Notes under the pieces: generated by a model | Seen by the model: only the letters and a program-made list of their open reading frames with translations | Told to the model about the DNA's origin: nothing | Database searches by the model: none | Assembly: GCA_947311845.1 (NCBI GenBank) | Contig: CAMZMU010000107.1 | Location: 21,012,359 to 21,076,358, forward strand | Length of the DNA: 64,000 nt | Direction: 5' to 3' | Source: Poa pratensis | Taxonomy: Eukaryota > Streptophyta > Magnoliopsida > Poales > Poaceae | Translations under genes and position numbers: made by a program | Shown: piece by piece, positions 21,758 to 34,215 of the stretch | How the letters are laid out: the number at the start of each line of letters is the position of its first letter | Position numbering within the stretch: position 1 is the stretch's first letter

Positions 21758-24069
21758 GTAATCGCACAGATTAGCTACTAGCTACGCTGCTTAAGGGAGG
21801 CGCGGCCGTCCTTGACAGCCGATCGAGCGCTAAAGTCAGAGACGCTTTGTTTAGCAAAATTATTACTCTAATTATCGTTGGCTAGCTAATCTAATCTGAG
21901 TTGATCGGACAGGGAGAGAGCGAGGGGCCGTCGGTCGACGGCGCAACGCGACAAGCTAGCACGGGGAGACGGCACATGCATTCCCACCGGCGCCGGCGAC
22001 GAGCTAGACAGAGCGCCGCGCGCGGATTATCTTAATGCAAACTCTGATGATGATCTGATCTACTAATCTAATCTAATCTATCCCCCAACCCACTTGCAAC
22101 CACGCCACTTTAATCGATCTTTAGCCCGCCATTAGTTTTAAATTGAATCTGCCGGCCAGTCATTGGATGCTCGCTACTAGTTAGAGCTTCACGAGGTGTA
22201 GCATGATTAGCTCAAGGCCTCAAGACTCAAGTGGTATTTAATTACGTCGTGGCCCTGCAGTCATGTCGATGGGTCTAATCCCGGCTCCTTTCACTGCATC
22301 CGTATGCCTATAAATTTGATTAGTACCAAATAAAGCCGGGACATGATGTTATTATGTTATGCCATGCGTGTCCTTGTAGCAGGGAGTAATTCCAGAATAG
22401 ATGCTCTCCTTTTTCCCGAAATGATCATCCGAGCTCATGATGTCAGGGACAATAGTACTACTCGTAGGTAATAGTAACTATTCTGTGCTAACCGTACCTT
22501 TGAATAGTTGGATCTGCAGTACAAGTTCATGCATTTGGTGCTATCATGCATGCATGCACGCACGTACGGAAGGGATCGGTTGTTCAGAAAAAAGATGAAG
22601 AAAGCTACGGGTTTCACCTTTTAATTAAAGGAAGGTTAATCATATGGTTTTACCTAATAATATACACTAGGGCCGTTACAGGCTTTCTTGAGTACTGGCT
22701 AGGCATGCAACATGACACTGGTTAACAAGCGCTTTAAGAACAGTGCACCAGCAGTCCAGCACAGGCTGTAAAGAATGGTGTCCTCGATCAGCCTGGATTT
22801 GGTCGTAAAGCAAGACTCCATATTTAAGAGCAACTGATATCCAAGCAGGTCATCTGGAGAGAGAACGTTCAAAGTTGGGATGTATATTTGGACTATTTGG
22901 AACATGATCTATGCAGCTACAGTATTGTACATCTATATATGGCTTCTGCAAACTGGAATTTATACTAACAACAGAGTACTTGAACGGATAATCTAGTTGA
23001 TGTCAATATTTCAACTGTTCAAGCCTTTACATGTACGTTGAGATTAAATATATACTTGACCTCGTTTTTATATACTTGTATATTACCTCAGACTATGCCT
23101 GCAGTTCATATTGTACATATGTCTGCGACCTTGACAAGCAGTTGATCATTCATTCGACCGAGGAAGCATAATTACCAATAATACAATCGAGCGGTGGGTT
23201 GGATCGAGGCAAAAGAACAGATGATCTCTATGTATTTCTAATTAATCAGCTGCACGACTACATATGTGTATCATCATATGTAGTTAAGAAAGGTTCCGGC
23301 ATCTTGACACATGCTGCTTAAGCTGCTGCCCAGCATTTTTGACAATTGACAGCATCTATTTAGCATATCCATGAACTGATACGTACGTGGGTTCAGCTCC
23401 GACCGATGAGGTTTAGTTAGCTAAGAGTAGTAGCATTTTTTTTTACTACTATTTTGTTTATACACGATGGTTTTCCGATTTGAAGCTTTACGCCGTAAAA
23501 ATGCATATAAATTAAGAATTGTCGAGCCAACTTTATGTACCGATCTAGATACGAAGATAGCGGTCTACTGTTCAACTTAAAATCTTAAGCCATGCAACTT
23601 AATCTAACTCTTATAACCTCGAGTAAACTATCTAGTAGTAATGATTGATCAAAAATATATAGTTTCACACAAGTGAGAAGATTAGGTCAACCGTAACAGT
23701 TTTTGTCGTAATTCAGGCAAGGCGTCACATCGAAGCGCGCATATACAAGTGTAGCGAGTACGTTGGCACGGCCGGGCATCTAGCTCAACCCCCGATGCAA
23801 TACTATACTCCTCAAGATAAGTTAATCATAAGCTCGAACTCATAAAACAATGGGGTTTAGTAGGGTAAACCAGCACCATGAGGCGTCAGCTAGTACAGTA
23901 GCTCTTTAGCGATTTAATACTTTCGCGCAAGTGCTCAGTATTTTAATGGCCACGTACTGCAGATTGATATCGACATCGTCCGACCCTACGCCGTTGTCCA
24001 CTTCATTTCCTCCAAAACCTATGATCTGGTCCTGTGGTTCAATCTCTTGCCCTCTAACTCTATTCCCTC
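21758..24069. other. Intergenic DNA, nothing recognised
   Basis: AT-rich with a GC-richer patch around 21940-22030. The minus-strand frame at 22699-22905 (68 codons) looks moderately protein-like but has no domain I recognise and no splice support. Confidence 0.5.
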
Positions 24070-24071
24070 TA

Positions 24072-24230
24072 TTCCCTCCGTTTCAAATATAAAACTCTCT
24101 ACCTACTTTCTGCACACATTTATCTATACATGTTTTAGTGCAAGATTCACATGAATCTTATACTAAAATATGTCTAGATACATGTGTGTAGAAAGTAGGT
24201 AAAACGTCTTATATTTTGATACAGAGGGAG
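24072..24230. mobile_element. Stowaway MITE (Tc1/Mariner-type)
   Basis: A 159-bp element with TA target duplications at 24070-24071 and 24231-24232. The ends TTCCCTCCGTTTCAAATATAA and TTATATTTTGATACAGAGGGAG are inverted repeats of the standard Stowaway type. The interior also folds back: CTACCTACTTTCTGCACACA pairs with TGTGTAGAAAGTAGGTA. Confidence 0.85.
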
Positions 24231-24439
24231 TAGTATTTATATCTATGGTTTAATTTGTTCTGTATTGCTCGATAAGCTAGTGAAGACGGAGTAGTATCCA
24301 AACCATATTGAATTAACTAACTAGTAGCACGATCTGATACAGATATGTTAATTAATTTATGCACTACCAGGATGCAAATAGTAGTAGAAATCAAGACCAT
24401 GAGGTCATGCATGGAGCATTAGGGGTTTTACATCTTATA

Positions 24440-25345
24440 TATGGCCAGGGCCAGTGGTAGAAGGAGAAAGGAAATAACTAATTGGCTTAATCAGGAAGAG
24501 GGCTTAGTGCAAGGGGATAGGGATATTTTGGTGCATGCTACTTATTTTCATAAGCAATTGTTTGGCCCTGCTGTTATTTGAGCGGAAGTGCATGTGACTG
24601 ATGACTTAGTGACATGTAATTTAGATGATCTTGCTAGATTCAACCTAGATAAAATGTTCGCCCTTAGTGAATTAGAGAAGTCGTGTTCCATATGAAACCT
24701 AATCAAGCTTCGGGGCTGATGGGTTGCCTGCTGAGTTTTATCACCACTTCAGGTATTTGGTTAGTGGTGTTATGGTGTACATGTTTTCTGTACTTTTTCA
24801 CGATAGGCTTGATATCTTTATGTTAAATTATGGGGGTTTTGGCCTTGCTTCAAAAAATGTGGGGGCTGATAAAATTCAGCAATATATACCTATTTGTTGA
24901 ATATGATGTTCGAAATATTCAGTAAAATACTTAATAAAAGTTATTAAGATAACTAATAAAGTGATTTCTCCAGTCTGGACTGCATTTATTAAAGATCGTT
25001 TCATTCCAGACGCGGTAGTGTTCTACATGAGGTTATGCATGAGGTGCATAAGAGTAATATGGATGTTGTGTTGTTCAAAGTCAACTTCGAAAAAACGTAT
25101 GATAAGACTAGTTGGAGATTTTTAGAGGAAGTTATGATTAAGAAGAGTTTCACGGTCAGGTTTGTTAGATGGTTATGAATTCAGTGATAAAGTATAGTGG
25201 CATTTATGGTTATTATATAGGTCCATGTTTTGAGTCAACAAAGGACTACATGAGGGACTCAGGGTGATCCTTAATAATTAAGAAAGCTACAGATTATGGT
25301 TTAATTAACGGGGTGTTAGATGATCTGGTAGAGAGGGTTTGTCAG
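24440..25345 (+). pseudogene. Degenerate LINE ORF2 reverse transcriptase
   Basis: Read through several frames, the plus strand shows the order of a plant LINE RT domain: HKQLFGPAV, an NQASGPDGLPAEFYHH-like block (canonical PGPDGFPAEFY), the KIQQYIPICLLNMMFEIFSK block (canonical RPISLLN), SPVWTAFIKDRFI, a damaged DFEKAYDK-like block, and GLRQGDP-like bases near 25250. Multiple stops and shifts make it inactive. It may be the 5' part of the same LINE whose 3' part lies at about 40960-41340, separated by the nested LTR insertion. Confidence 0.65.
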
Positions 25346-25584
25346 CAGAGTGGCCCATAGGTCGGGCAAACATGATTACCGCCCCGAGCCCCGAGAGGAT
25401 GAGGGCCTCAAATTTGAAAGTACGTTTGTAATTTTATACTATTATTTGTCACATATAAGATATTATTAAGTATTTACTAACATAACATTTGATACTAGTT
25501 CATATGAACCAGTTACACGCGACAGACAAATATAGTGTACCACGTAAGAACAAATTAACAATTTAGATCGATGACAAGTTTATT

Positions 25585-25657
25585 TTTTGAATAGGAAGTT
25601 ATGTATGAAATGAACATGTCTGGCATGTTCATTTCATACATAACTTCCTATTCAAAA
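25585..25657. repeat. Perfect 34-bp inverted repeat with 5-nt loop
   Basis: The arms 25585-25618 and 25624-25657 are exact reverse complements, with TCTGG between them. No flanking direct repeat was found, so it is not a simple MITE. Possible origins are a short inverted duplication by template switching, or a hairpin RNA source. Confidence 0.9.
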
Positions 25658-25720
25658 CTAACATGAACATTTGTATACACCATGTGATACTGAGACACAT
25701 TATGGTGAGCATATACAACA

Positions 25721-26190
25721 TGTCGGGGATGTAATCCCCGGTACCCCAAAGTGGTTGGGTTAACTGTGGTGGTTGAGTTAGTAAAAGAGATGAACAGGAA
25801 ATAAATAATTAGAAGATAGAGAGAAGACAGAAAGGAGCGCTCTGGATCGCTATCTCTGCCTAGTCCGACATGCCCAGGTTTGGACCGGGATTCCCTTACC
25901 TCGGCTGGCCGACACAGAAGCCTCGGCGGGCCATCAGCTTCACCTCGTCCGAGACAATCACGGTGGCCTCTCTATATCTCGGCTGGACCGAATCTGTTAC
26001 TCCGGCTGGGCCAAGTCCCTCAGCCTCGGATGGGCCACGTCTCCCGCCAGGTCTCGGTGGGCCGAGTTGCGCTGTGACCCGGAGCAGGCCGAAGCTCCCA
26101 GCCTCGGTAGCAGGCCAAGCTGTGCAATCCCGGAGCAGGCCGAAGCTCCCAGCCTCGGTAGCAGGCCGAGATTTGCACCTCGGATGGGCC
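25721..26190 (+). repeat. 5' LTR of outer element, first segment
   Basis: Matches 37672-38141 of the 3' LTR nearly base for base. It is cut at GGATGGGCC by the nested insertion, which begins at 26191. The imperfect internal duplication GGAGCAGGCCGAAGCTCCCA occurs twice here, as in the other LTR. Confidence 0.93.
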
Positions 26191-27759
26191 TGATGGCTAC
26201 GTGTTGGTGAACCCCAAGAGGAAGGTTATGATGTAGACAGCAGAAGTTTTCCCTTGAATAATCTACCCAAGGTTTCAATCCAGTAGGACTTGACGATCTA
26301 TGGAAGGTTGTTGATGTTGACTCCCCCTGGCGCTAGGGAGCTTGCACCAACGTGGAATCTGCACAGACACAAACCAGAACTTTGCCCAACACGAAACAGA
26401 GAGGTTGTCAATCTCTCCGGTCTTGCAGAAACAAAGAGTTAAACGTATGGTGTGGAAAACAGCAGGAAAAACAGCAAGTAACAGGAAACAGATGATTGCA
26501 GCAGGTTGTGTAAACAGTATGAGGAAATTGGACCAGGGTCCACAGTTCACTAGTGGTGTCTCTCTCAGAACAGATAACTAGCATGTTGGGTAAACAAATT
26601 ACAGCTGGGCAATTGACAAATAGAGAGGGCATAACAATGCAATACATGCCAAGATGTCTACTATGAAATCTAGTTGGGCATTACAACAAAGTACATAGAC
26701 CGTTATTCCAACCGCATCTATGCCTAAATAATCCACCTTCAAGGCAGCATCCGCATCCTGTTCAGTATTAAGTTGCTAACAACAGATTATTGCATGAAGT
26801 AAAGTGTGTAATGTAATCAATACAAGTGCCCTTGGACACTGCACCAATGTTTTATCCCTAGTAGCAACAGCACATCTACCATCTTAGACCTTTCTGTCAC
26901 TGATCCAGATATCTAGAGACTGAACCCACTATCGAGCATAAATACCCCCTCTTGGAGTCACAAGCATCTACTTGGCCAAAGCATCTACTAGCAACGGAGA
27001 GCATGCAAGATCAAGAGCACATAGATAAACAACTTGAATAAACATGGTATCAATATTCATCGGATCCCAGCAAACACAACATCTAGCATTACAATAAGAT
27101 GATCTTGATCATGTTAGGCAGCTCACAAGATCTAAACATGGAGGCACAAGGTAGAGAGACAACCATCTAGCTACTGCTATGGACCCGTAGTCCAGGGGTG
27201 GACTACTCACGCATCACTCCGGAGGCAGGCATGGTGATGTAGAGCCCTCCGGTGATGATCTCCCCTCCGGCAGGGTGCCGGGAAGAGCTTCAGAACTCCT
27301 CCGATCTGAGATTGACGATGACGGCCGCGACGGAACTTTTCGTGGAATATGATCGACCGTAATAGGGTTTTCGCGTCGCGGAGAATATATAGGCGAAGAG
27401 GCGGCGTCGGTGGCCGAGGGGGGCCACCACGCCATAGGGGGCGCGGGCCCACCCTGGGCCGCGCCCTAGTGTGGCGTGGCCCCCTGGTGGGTCTGCTCCG
27501 ACTCCCCTTTGGACTCCGTGATCTCCTCGTGATATTATTGACGATGTCTTTTGTTTCGTCCAATTCCGAGAATATTTCCTTAATAGATTTTCTGAAACCA
27601 AAAACAGCAGAAAACAGGGAACTGGCACTGTGGCATCTTGTTAATAGGTTAGTCCCAGAAAATGCATAAAAATGATATAAAGTGTAACCAAAACATGTAG
27701 CAATTGATATAATAACAGCATGGAACATCAAAAATTATAGATACGTTTGAGACGTATCA
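26191..27759 (-). repeat. Nested element LTR (3' LTR in transcription sense)
   Basis: About 1569 bp, nearly identical to 32641-34210. A TATA-like TATATATTCTC lies near 27385 on the minus strand. A purine-rich tract reading AAGCTTGGGGATGCT on the minus strand is adjacent at 27760-27775. The open frames inside are LTR shadows. Confidence 0.92.
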
Positions 27760-30340
27760 AGCATCCCCAAGCTTAGTTCCTGCTCGTCCTCGAGTAGGTA
27801 AACGATAAAAACAGATAATTTTTGAAGTGACATGCTACCAACACAATCTTTGATCAAATAACAATGTAATGCACATGATCTGAATGAAGTGATCCAAGCC
27901 AATGGTCTATAGTTTGCAAGCAAGTAAATAAAGAGTAAACATAAGTGATCACACAAGTGCAAACTTTCATGAATAATACTATAAAACATTTAGAGATATA
28001 ATAGTCTAACATAATAGTTAGTTCACAGCAGCAATAATTTCAACATGAAAGTGTTTGTATCAACACAAAGGAAGATAATAGCTTCAGCTTTTGCTTCAAC
28101 TTTCAACATGTATATCATATAGATAATGTCAATGCAAAGAATATGATCAACCAAACACAAAGTTATGTAAAAACTGTTATACTGGAGTTGACAATGATGT
28201 TTGCTTAAGTAGACAGAAAGAAGTGGGAAAACTGACTCAACATAAAAGTAAAAGAATGGCCCTTCGCAGAGGGAAGCAGGGATTAACATCATGTGCTAGA
28301 GCTGTAGTTCCCGAAGGCATATAGAGAGCATAAAATATTGTTTTGTAAGGTAATGGTGTATACAGGTGTCAACAAATCAGCAAATAGGCAATACTCTACT
28401 TCACTAGTTGATCAAACTTTACAAGAGCGGCTCCCATGAAGGACGTTATTTCTACCAGCGGGCAGATCATCCCTCTTCTCTTTTGTTTACACACTTGTGA
28501 ACATTGCTTGACTGACGAATCAGGGGCAAAAAGATGTGAAGAGAATTGTTTGGTTAAAGTTGTAATTAATTGGGACTGGGCACCCCGTTGCCAGCTCTTT
28601 TTGCAAAATTATTGGATAAGCGGATGTATATGCCACTAGTCCAGGTGTGTAAAATTTGATCAACCAGGAAATAAAGACCACCTATCTACGTCCTTATGAG
28701 CTTTTCAAGTAGTGACACAAAAAGGAAATTGTTTTGAGTAGTTAGTAGATAGCACATGAAGAAATTTACTTGGAATGGTGAAAACACCACATAATAGGTA
28801 GGTATGGTGGACACAGGTGGCATGGATTTGGCTCAAGGTTTTGGATGTACAAGAAGCATTCCCTCTTAGTACAGAGTTTAGGCTAGCAAGGTTATTATAA
28901 GCAAACATCATTATCAACTGGAATAGCAAGAGTGTACATAAAACACAAGGTTTGACGAACCATAGACTCCCACTGTCTTCCTTGTTAACACATAGCCTTC
29001 ATCCAAAAATTATCTAGACTACTATGGACTTCCAATTATGCAACAGATTATTATAGCAGAAAATCCTTATAGTAGTTCTTCATTAATAGCCATTACTTAC
29101 ATGATGCACAAGCTTAAACATTAATTACTTGACAGCTCAAAACAATTGGCAAGCATCAAATTACTCAAGACAACGATCTAAAAAGATTCATGTAAGCATT
29201 TTATACCACTACCACATGCATAGCATTTTTCTGGTCCAACCAAACACCAATCAACTTATTTGACAACTCTCCAAACAGATATAAGTGAAGCAAGAGAGTA
29301 CTTTCTTCAAAAGAAACTGAAAGCTCTAACAAGAGATACATGAAAAACTGAGAGCTAAAGCAATAACAGCAACTAGACAGGAATACTCAACAAGTATAAG
29401 TGAAGCACAAGAGTATTCTAATGAAAAAGTGGAGCGTGTCTCTCTCCCAAACATGAATGCTAGGATCCAACAAGTATAGCACAGCAAACAAAACAAAACA
29501 AACTGAAAACAAAAACACACTGACGCTCCAAGGAAGAGTACACTAGTATGAAGCAATAAAAATATAGCACCATTAGAGATGACCTGATAATTTGTAGATG
29601 AAGAAGGGGATGCCTTGGGCATCCCCAAGCTTAGATGCTTGAGTCTTCTTGAAATATGCTGGGGAGGTAAGCCTCCCCAAGCTTAAGCTCTTCACTCTTC
29701 TTGATCATGTAATATCATTCTCCTCTATCAACACTTGAAAACTTCCTTCACACCAAAACTTAACAGCTTTTCTCATTAGCAGGTTAGTGCACTAAAAGAT
29801 AATACTTCAAAGTTCTAGCAAAGACAAAACTCACAAGCCAACTATTTTAAACATTAGCCACTGTTACTAGGCTCAAGTGGGCACTTTTACACGAAAAGAA
29901 ACCACTTAAAAACTTGTAAAAGAGAGAATGCAAAATAAAAGACAGAATCTGTCAAACCAGAACAGTCTGTAATGACGAATTTTTTCGAGGCACTTACGAT
30001 GCTCAGATGAAAACTTTTGAAATAATGAAAGTTGCGTAACATCATCAGGAACATGCACAAAAAGTTTCAGCATTTTTCGATTTTTTCTGATTTTCTACTG
30101 AATTAAACGGTGACGAACAGCAATCTGTCCCAATGCAGTCCCGAAAATAAAAACCAACTTTGCATTAGTAACTCTCCTTGGCACAACAAAACAGCAAATA
30201 AAAGATACAAAGGAGTTGCTACAGAGGTAAACAAGCATCCTTGACTCAAGAAAACAAAAATAAAACAGCAAATAAAAACATGGGTTATCTCCCAGAAGTG
30301 CTTTTCTTTAATGCCTTTGAGCTAGGCATGAAGAGATGCA
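27760..30340 (-). other. Non-coding interior of the nested element
   Basis: In an autonomous relative this segment, downstream of protease, would hold RT, RNase H and integrase. No such motifs are visible. AT-rich sequence with repeated CATCCCCAAGCTTAG-like motifs (near 27761 and 29620) is present. The pol region has been lost or replaced. Confidence 0.7.
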
Positions 30341-32441
30341 TCAAGTATTGTCAAGACCAGAAAATCCAAAACCATAATTTGTCTTGACACTAGTATCATG
30401 TGAGTATTTCATCTTCTTCCTAGGGAAGTGTTCCATACCTTTCTTGAGTGGGAATTGAAATTTTATATTCCCCTCTCTCATATCAATAACAGCACCAACA
30501 GTTCTCAGAAAAGGTCTTCCCAAAACAATAGGACAAGAAGGATTGCATTCAATATCCAAAACCACAAAATCAACAGGGACAAGATTGTTATTAACCATTA
30601 TCAAAACATCATCAACTTTTCCTAAAGGTTTCTTCATAGAAGAATCAGCAAAGTGAACATCCAAATGACATTTTTCCAAAGGTGCAAGCTTGAGAATATC
30701 ATATAAATTTTTAGGCATAACCGAAATACAAGAACCAAGGTCACACAAAGCATTGCATTCAAACTCACTCAGTTTCATTTTAATAACAGGTTCCCAATTA
30801 TCATCTAACTTCCTAGGGATAGAAGCTTCAAGTTTTAATTTTTCTTCCCTAGCATGCATGAGAGCTTTGATAATATGTTCAGTAAAAGCCATATTTATTT
30901 TACTAGCATTAGGACTCTTAGCTAGCTTTTGCAAGAACATGATGACTTCAGTTATGTTACAATTTTCGAAATTGAAGTTGTTGTCAAAAAACAATGGAGC
31001 AATTATCACCAACACCTCTAAAAATTTCAGCACTTTTACTAGGAACAAAAGTAGTGCTATCAGGCAATTTAAAACTTTTTGTAGAGGTAGTAGAGACATT
31101 TCCAACACTTATTATCTTTTCACTAACAGTAGGGGGCGCATTAGCATGTGAGGCATCATTTGTTTCATTAGTAAAAATAGTGCAAACTCTAACAACACTA
31201 TTTTGTTCAGCAATTTCAGCTTCTCTTTCTTCTCTCTCCCATCTTTCATGAAGTTCAGCAAGCATCCTAATGTTATTATCAATTTTAATTTGGATAGCAT
31301 TGAGTGTTTTACTCTCTCTAATATCACTAGGAATAGCTTTTATTTTCAGCATTTCAACATCATGAGCAAGACTATCAACTTTAGCAGCAAGAGTATCAAT
31401 TTTTCCTAGCTTTTCCTCAACAGTTTTATTAAAAGTAGTTTGTGTGCTAATAAAATCCTTAAGCATGACTTCAAGATCAGAGGGCACACTTCTATTGTTA
31501 CTGTAGGAATTGCCATAAGAATTACCATAAGAGTTGCTACCATTAGCAGGATATGGCCTATAATTGTTGCTACCAAAATTATTCCTATAGCATTGTTGTT
31601 GAAGTTGTTATTTTTAATGAAGTTTACATCAACATTTTTCTCATCATGAGCAACCAAAGAAGCAAGAGGAATATTATTTGGATCCACAACACCATGTCCA
31701 TTCGAAAGCATAGTCATAATAGCATCAACTTTATCACTCAAGGAGGAAATTTCCTCAACAGAATTTACCTTCTTACCAGTTGGAGCCCTTTCAGTGTGCC
31801 ATTCAGAATAATTTACCATCATATCATCAAGAAGCTTTGTAGCAGCACCCAAGTGATGGACATAAAGGTCCCTCCAGCAGCCGAGTCCAATAAATTCCTT
31901 GAAGAAAAATTTAGTCCTGCATAAAAGGTTTGGATGATCATCCAAGTAGTCAGTCCATGAGTGGGGCAATTTTTAACCAAAGACTTCATTCTTTCCCAAG
32001 CTTGGGCAACATGCTCATTATCAAGTTGCCTAAAGTTCATAATACCACTTCTTAAGAGATAATTTTAGCAGGAGGATAATATTTTCCAATGAAAGCATCT
32101 TTGCATTTAGTCCAGGAATCAATACTATTTCTAGGCAAAGATAGCAACCAATCTTTAGCTCTTCCTCTTAAAGAGAAAGGAAACAATTTCAGCTTAATAA
32201 TATCACTCTCTACCTCCTTATACTTTTGCATATCACAAAGTTCAACAAAGTTGTTTAAGTGGGCAGCAGCATCATCAGTACTAACACCAGAAAATTGCTC
32301 TTTCATAACCAGATTTAACAGTGCAGGCTTAATCTCATAAAATTCTGCTTTAGAAGCAGGTGGAGCAATGGGTGTACAGATAAAATCATTGTTGTTTGTG
32401 CTAGTAAAGTCACACAACTTAGTATTTTCAGGATTACTCAT
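30341..32441 (-). pseudogene. Retrotransposon gag-protease remnant with several frameshifts
   Basis: Reading from 32441 leftwards: a gag segment (32441-32052; VSTDDAAAHLNNFVELCD, then RAKDWLLSLP), a continuation in another frame (32040-31819; HVAQAWERMKSLVKNCPTHG), a third (31969-31406; GAATKLLDDMMVNYSEWHT), a coiled-coil-like region (31487-30984), and a retropepsin-like domain (31108-30341) with CDLGSCISVMPKNLY and the hydrophobic block IVLGRPFL. At least four frame changes are needed, so no full polyprotein is made. The family is Ty3/gypsy by gag and protease style and by PBS. The protease active-site triad reads DLG. Confidence 0.8.
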
Positions 32442-32640
32442 TTTAGCAAGACTAAAACAAGCAACAGGGCAACTCGAAATTAAAAACTAGATGCAGGAAT
32501 TTTTTTTTTGGGTTTTTGATTTTTAACAGCAAGCAAAACAAAACTAAAACAAGACAAAAAACAAAGTAAAGAGATTGGAACTGAGAGACTCCCCTTTCCA
32601 ATAGCCTCCAAGTCCCCGGCAACGGCGCCAGAAAACAGCT

Positions 32641-34210
32641 TGATGGCTACGTGTTGGTGAACCCCAAGAGGAAGGTTATGATGTAGACAGCAGAAGTTTT
32701 CCCTTGAAAATCTACCCAAGGTTATCAATCCAGTAGGACTTGACGATCTATCGGAAGGTTGTTGATGTTGACTCCCCCTGGCGCTAGGGAGCTTGCACCA
32801 ACGTGGAATCTGCACAGACACAAACCAGAACTTTGCCCAACACGAAACAGAGAGGTTGTCAATCTCTCCGGTCTTGCAGAAACAAAGAGTTAAACGTATG
32901 GTGTGGAAAACAGCAGGAAAAACAGCAAGTAACAGGAAACAGATGATTGCAGCAGGTTGTGTAAACAGTATGAGGAAATTGGACCAGGGTCCACAGTTCA
33001 CTAGTGGTGTCTCTCTCAGAACAGATAACTAGCATGTTGGGTAAACAAATTACAGCTGGGCAATTGACAAATAGAGAGGGCATAACAATGCAATACATGC
33101 CAAGATGTCTACTATGAAATCTAGTTGGGCATTACAACAAAGTACATAGACCGTTATTCCAACCGCATCTATGCCTAAATAATCCACCTTCAAGGCAGCA
33201 TCCGCATCCTTTCAGTATTAAGTTGCTAACAACAGATTATTGCATGAAGTAAAGTGTGTAATGTAATCAATACAAGTGCCCTTGGACACTGCACCAATGT
33301 TTTATCCCTAGTAGCAACAGCACATCTACCATCTTAGACCTTTCTGTCACTGATCCAGATATCTAGAGACTGAACCCACTATCGAGCATAAATACCCCCT
33401 CTTGGAGTCACAAGCATCTACTTGGCCAAAGCATCTACTAGCAACGGAGAGCATGCAAGATCAAGAGCACATAGATAAACAACTTGAATAAACATGGTAT
33501 CAATATTCATCGGATCCCAGCAAACACAACATCTAGCATTACAATAAGATGATCTTGATCATGTTAGGCAGCTCACAAGATCTAAACATGGAGGCACAAG
33601 GTAGAGAGACAACCATCTAGCTACTGCTATGGACCCGTAGTCCAGGGGTGGACTACTCACGCATCACTCCGGAGGCAGGCATGGTGATGTAGAGCCCTCC
33701 GGTGATGATCTCCCCTCCGGCAGGGTGCCGGGAAGAGCTTCAGAACTCCTCCGATCTGAGATTGACGATGACGGCCGCGACGGAACTTTTCGTGGAATAT
33801 GATCGACCGTAATAGGGTTTTCGCGTCGCGGAGAATATATAGGCGAAGAGGCGGCGTCGGTGGCCGAGGGGGGCCACCACGCCATAGGGGGGCGCGGGCC
33901 CACCCTGGGCCGCGCCCTAGTGTGGCGTGGCCCCCTGGTGGGTCTGCTCCGACTCCCCTTTGGACTCCGTGATCTCCTCGTGATATTATTGACGATGTCT
34001 TTTGTTTCGTCCAATTCCGAGAATATTTCCTTAATAGATTTTCTGAAACCAAAAACAGCAGAAAACAGGGAACTGGCACTGTGGCATCTTGTTAATAGGT
34101 TAGTCCCAGAAAATGCATAAAAATGATATGAAGTGTAACCAAAACATGTAGCAATTGATATAATAACAGCATGGAACATCAAAAATTATAGATACGTTTG
34201 AGACGTATCA
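32641..34210 (-). repeat. Nested element LTR (5' LTR in transcription sense)
   Basis: 1570 bp, bounded by TG and CA, with the PBS 10 bp inside at 32611-32630. Differences from the other copy include a 1-nt G-run change near 33890 and A/G at about 34129. Confidence 0.92.
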
Positions 34211-34215
34211 GGGCC

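Larger units (their letters stand above)
26186..34215 (-). mobile_element. Nested non-autonomous gypsy-like LTR retrotransposon (minus orientation)
   Basis: Inserted into the outer 5' LTR with a GGGCC duplication (26186-26190 and 34211-34215). The LTRs are 26191-27759 and 32641-34210 (about 1.57 kb, TGATACGTCTC...GTAGCCATCA when read on the minus strand). The PBS TGGCGCCGTTGCCGGGGACT lies at 32630-32611 (minus), ten bases from the LTR at 32641-34210, so transcription runs right to left. Gag and protease remnants occupy 32441-30341. No RT, RNase H or integrase is present in 30340-27760. The LTRs differ at only about seven sites, mostly 1-nt indels, so this is a very recent insertion. It is younger than its host LTR, as nesting requires. 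Confidence 0.92.

Noticed and set aside
27207..27731. Frames of 106-174 codons in the nested LTR, repeated at 33657-34182
   Set aside because: LTR leader shadows, identical in both LTRs, without a domain.
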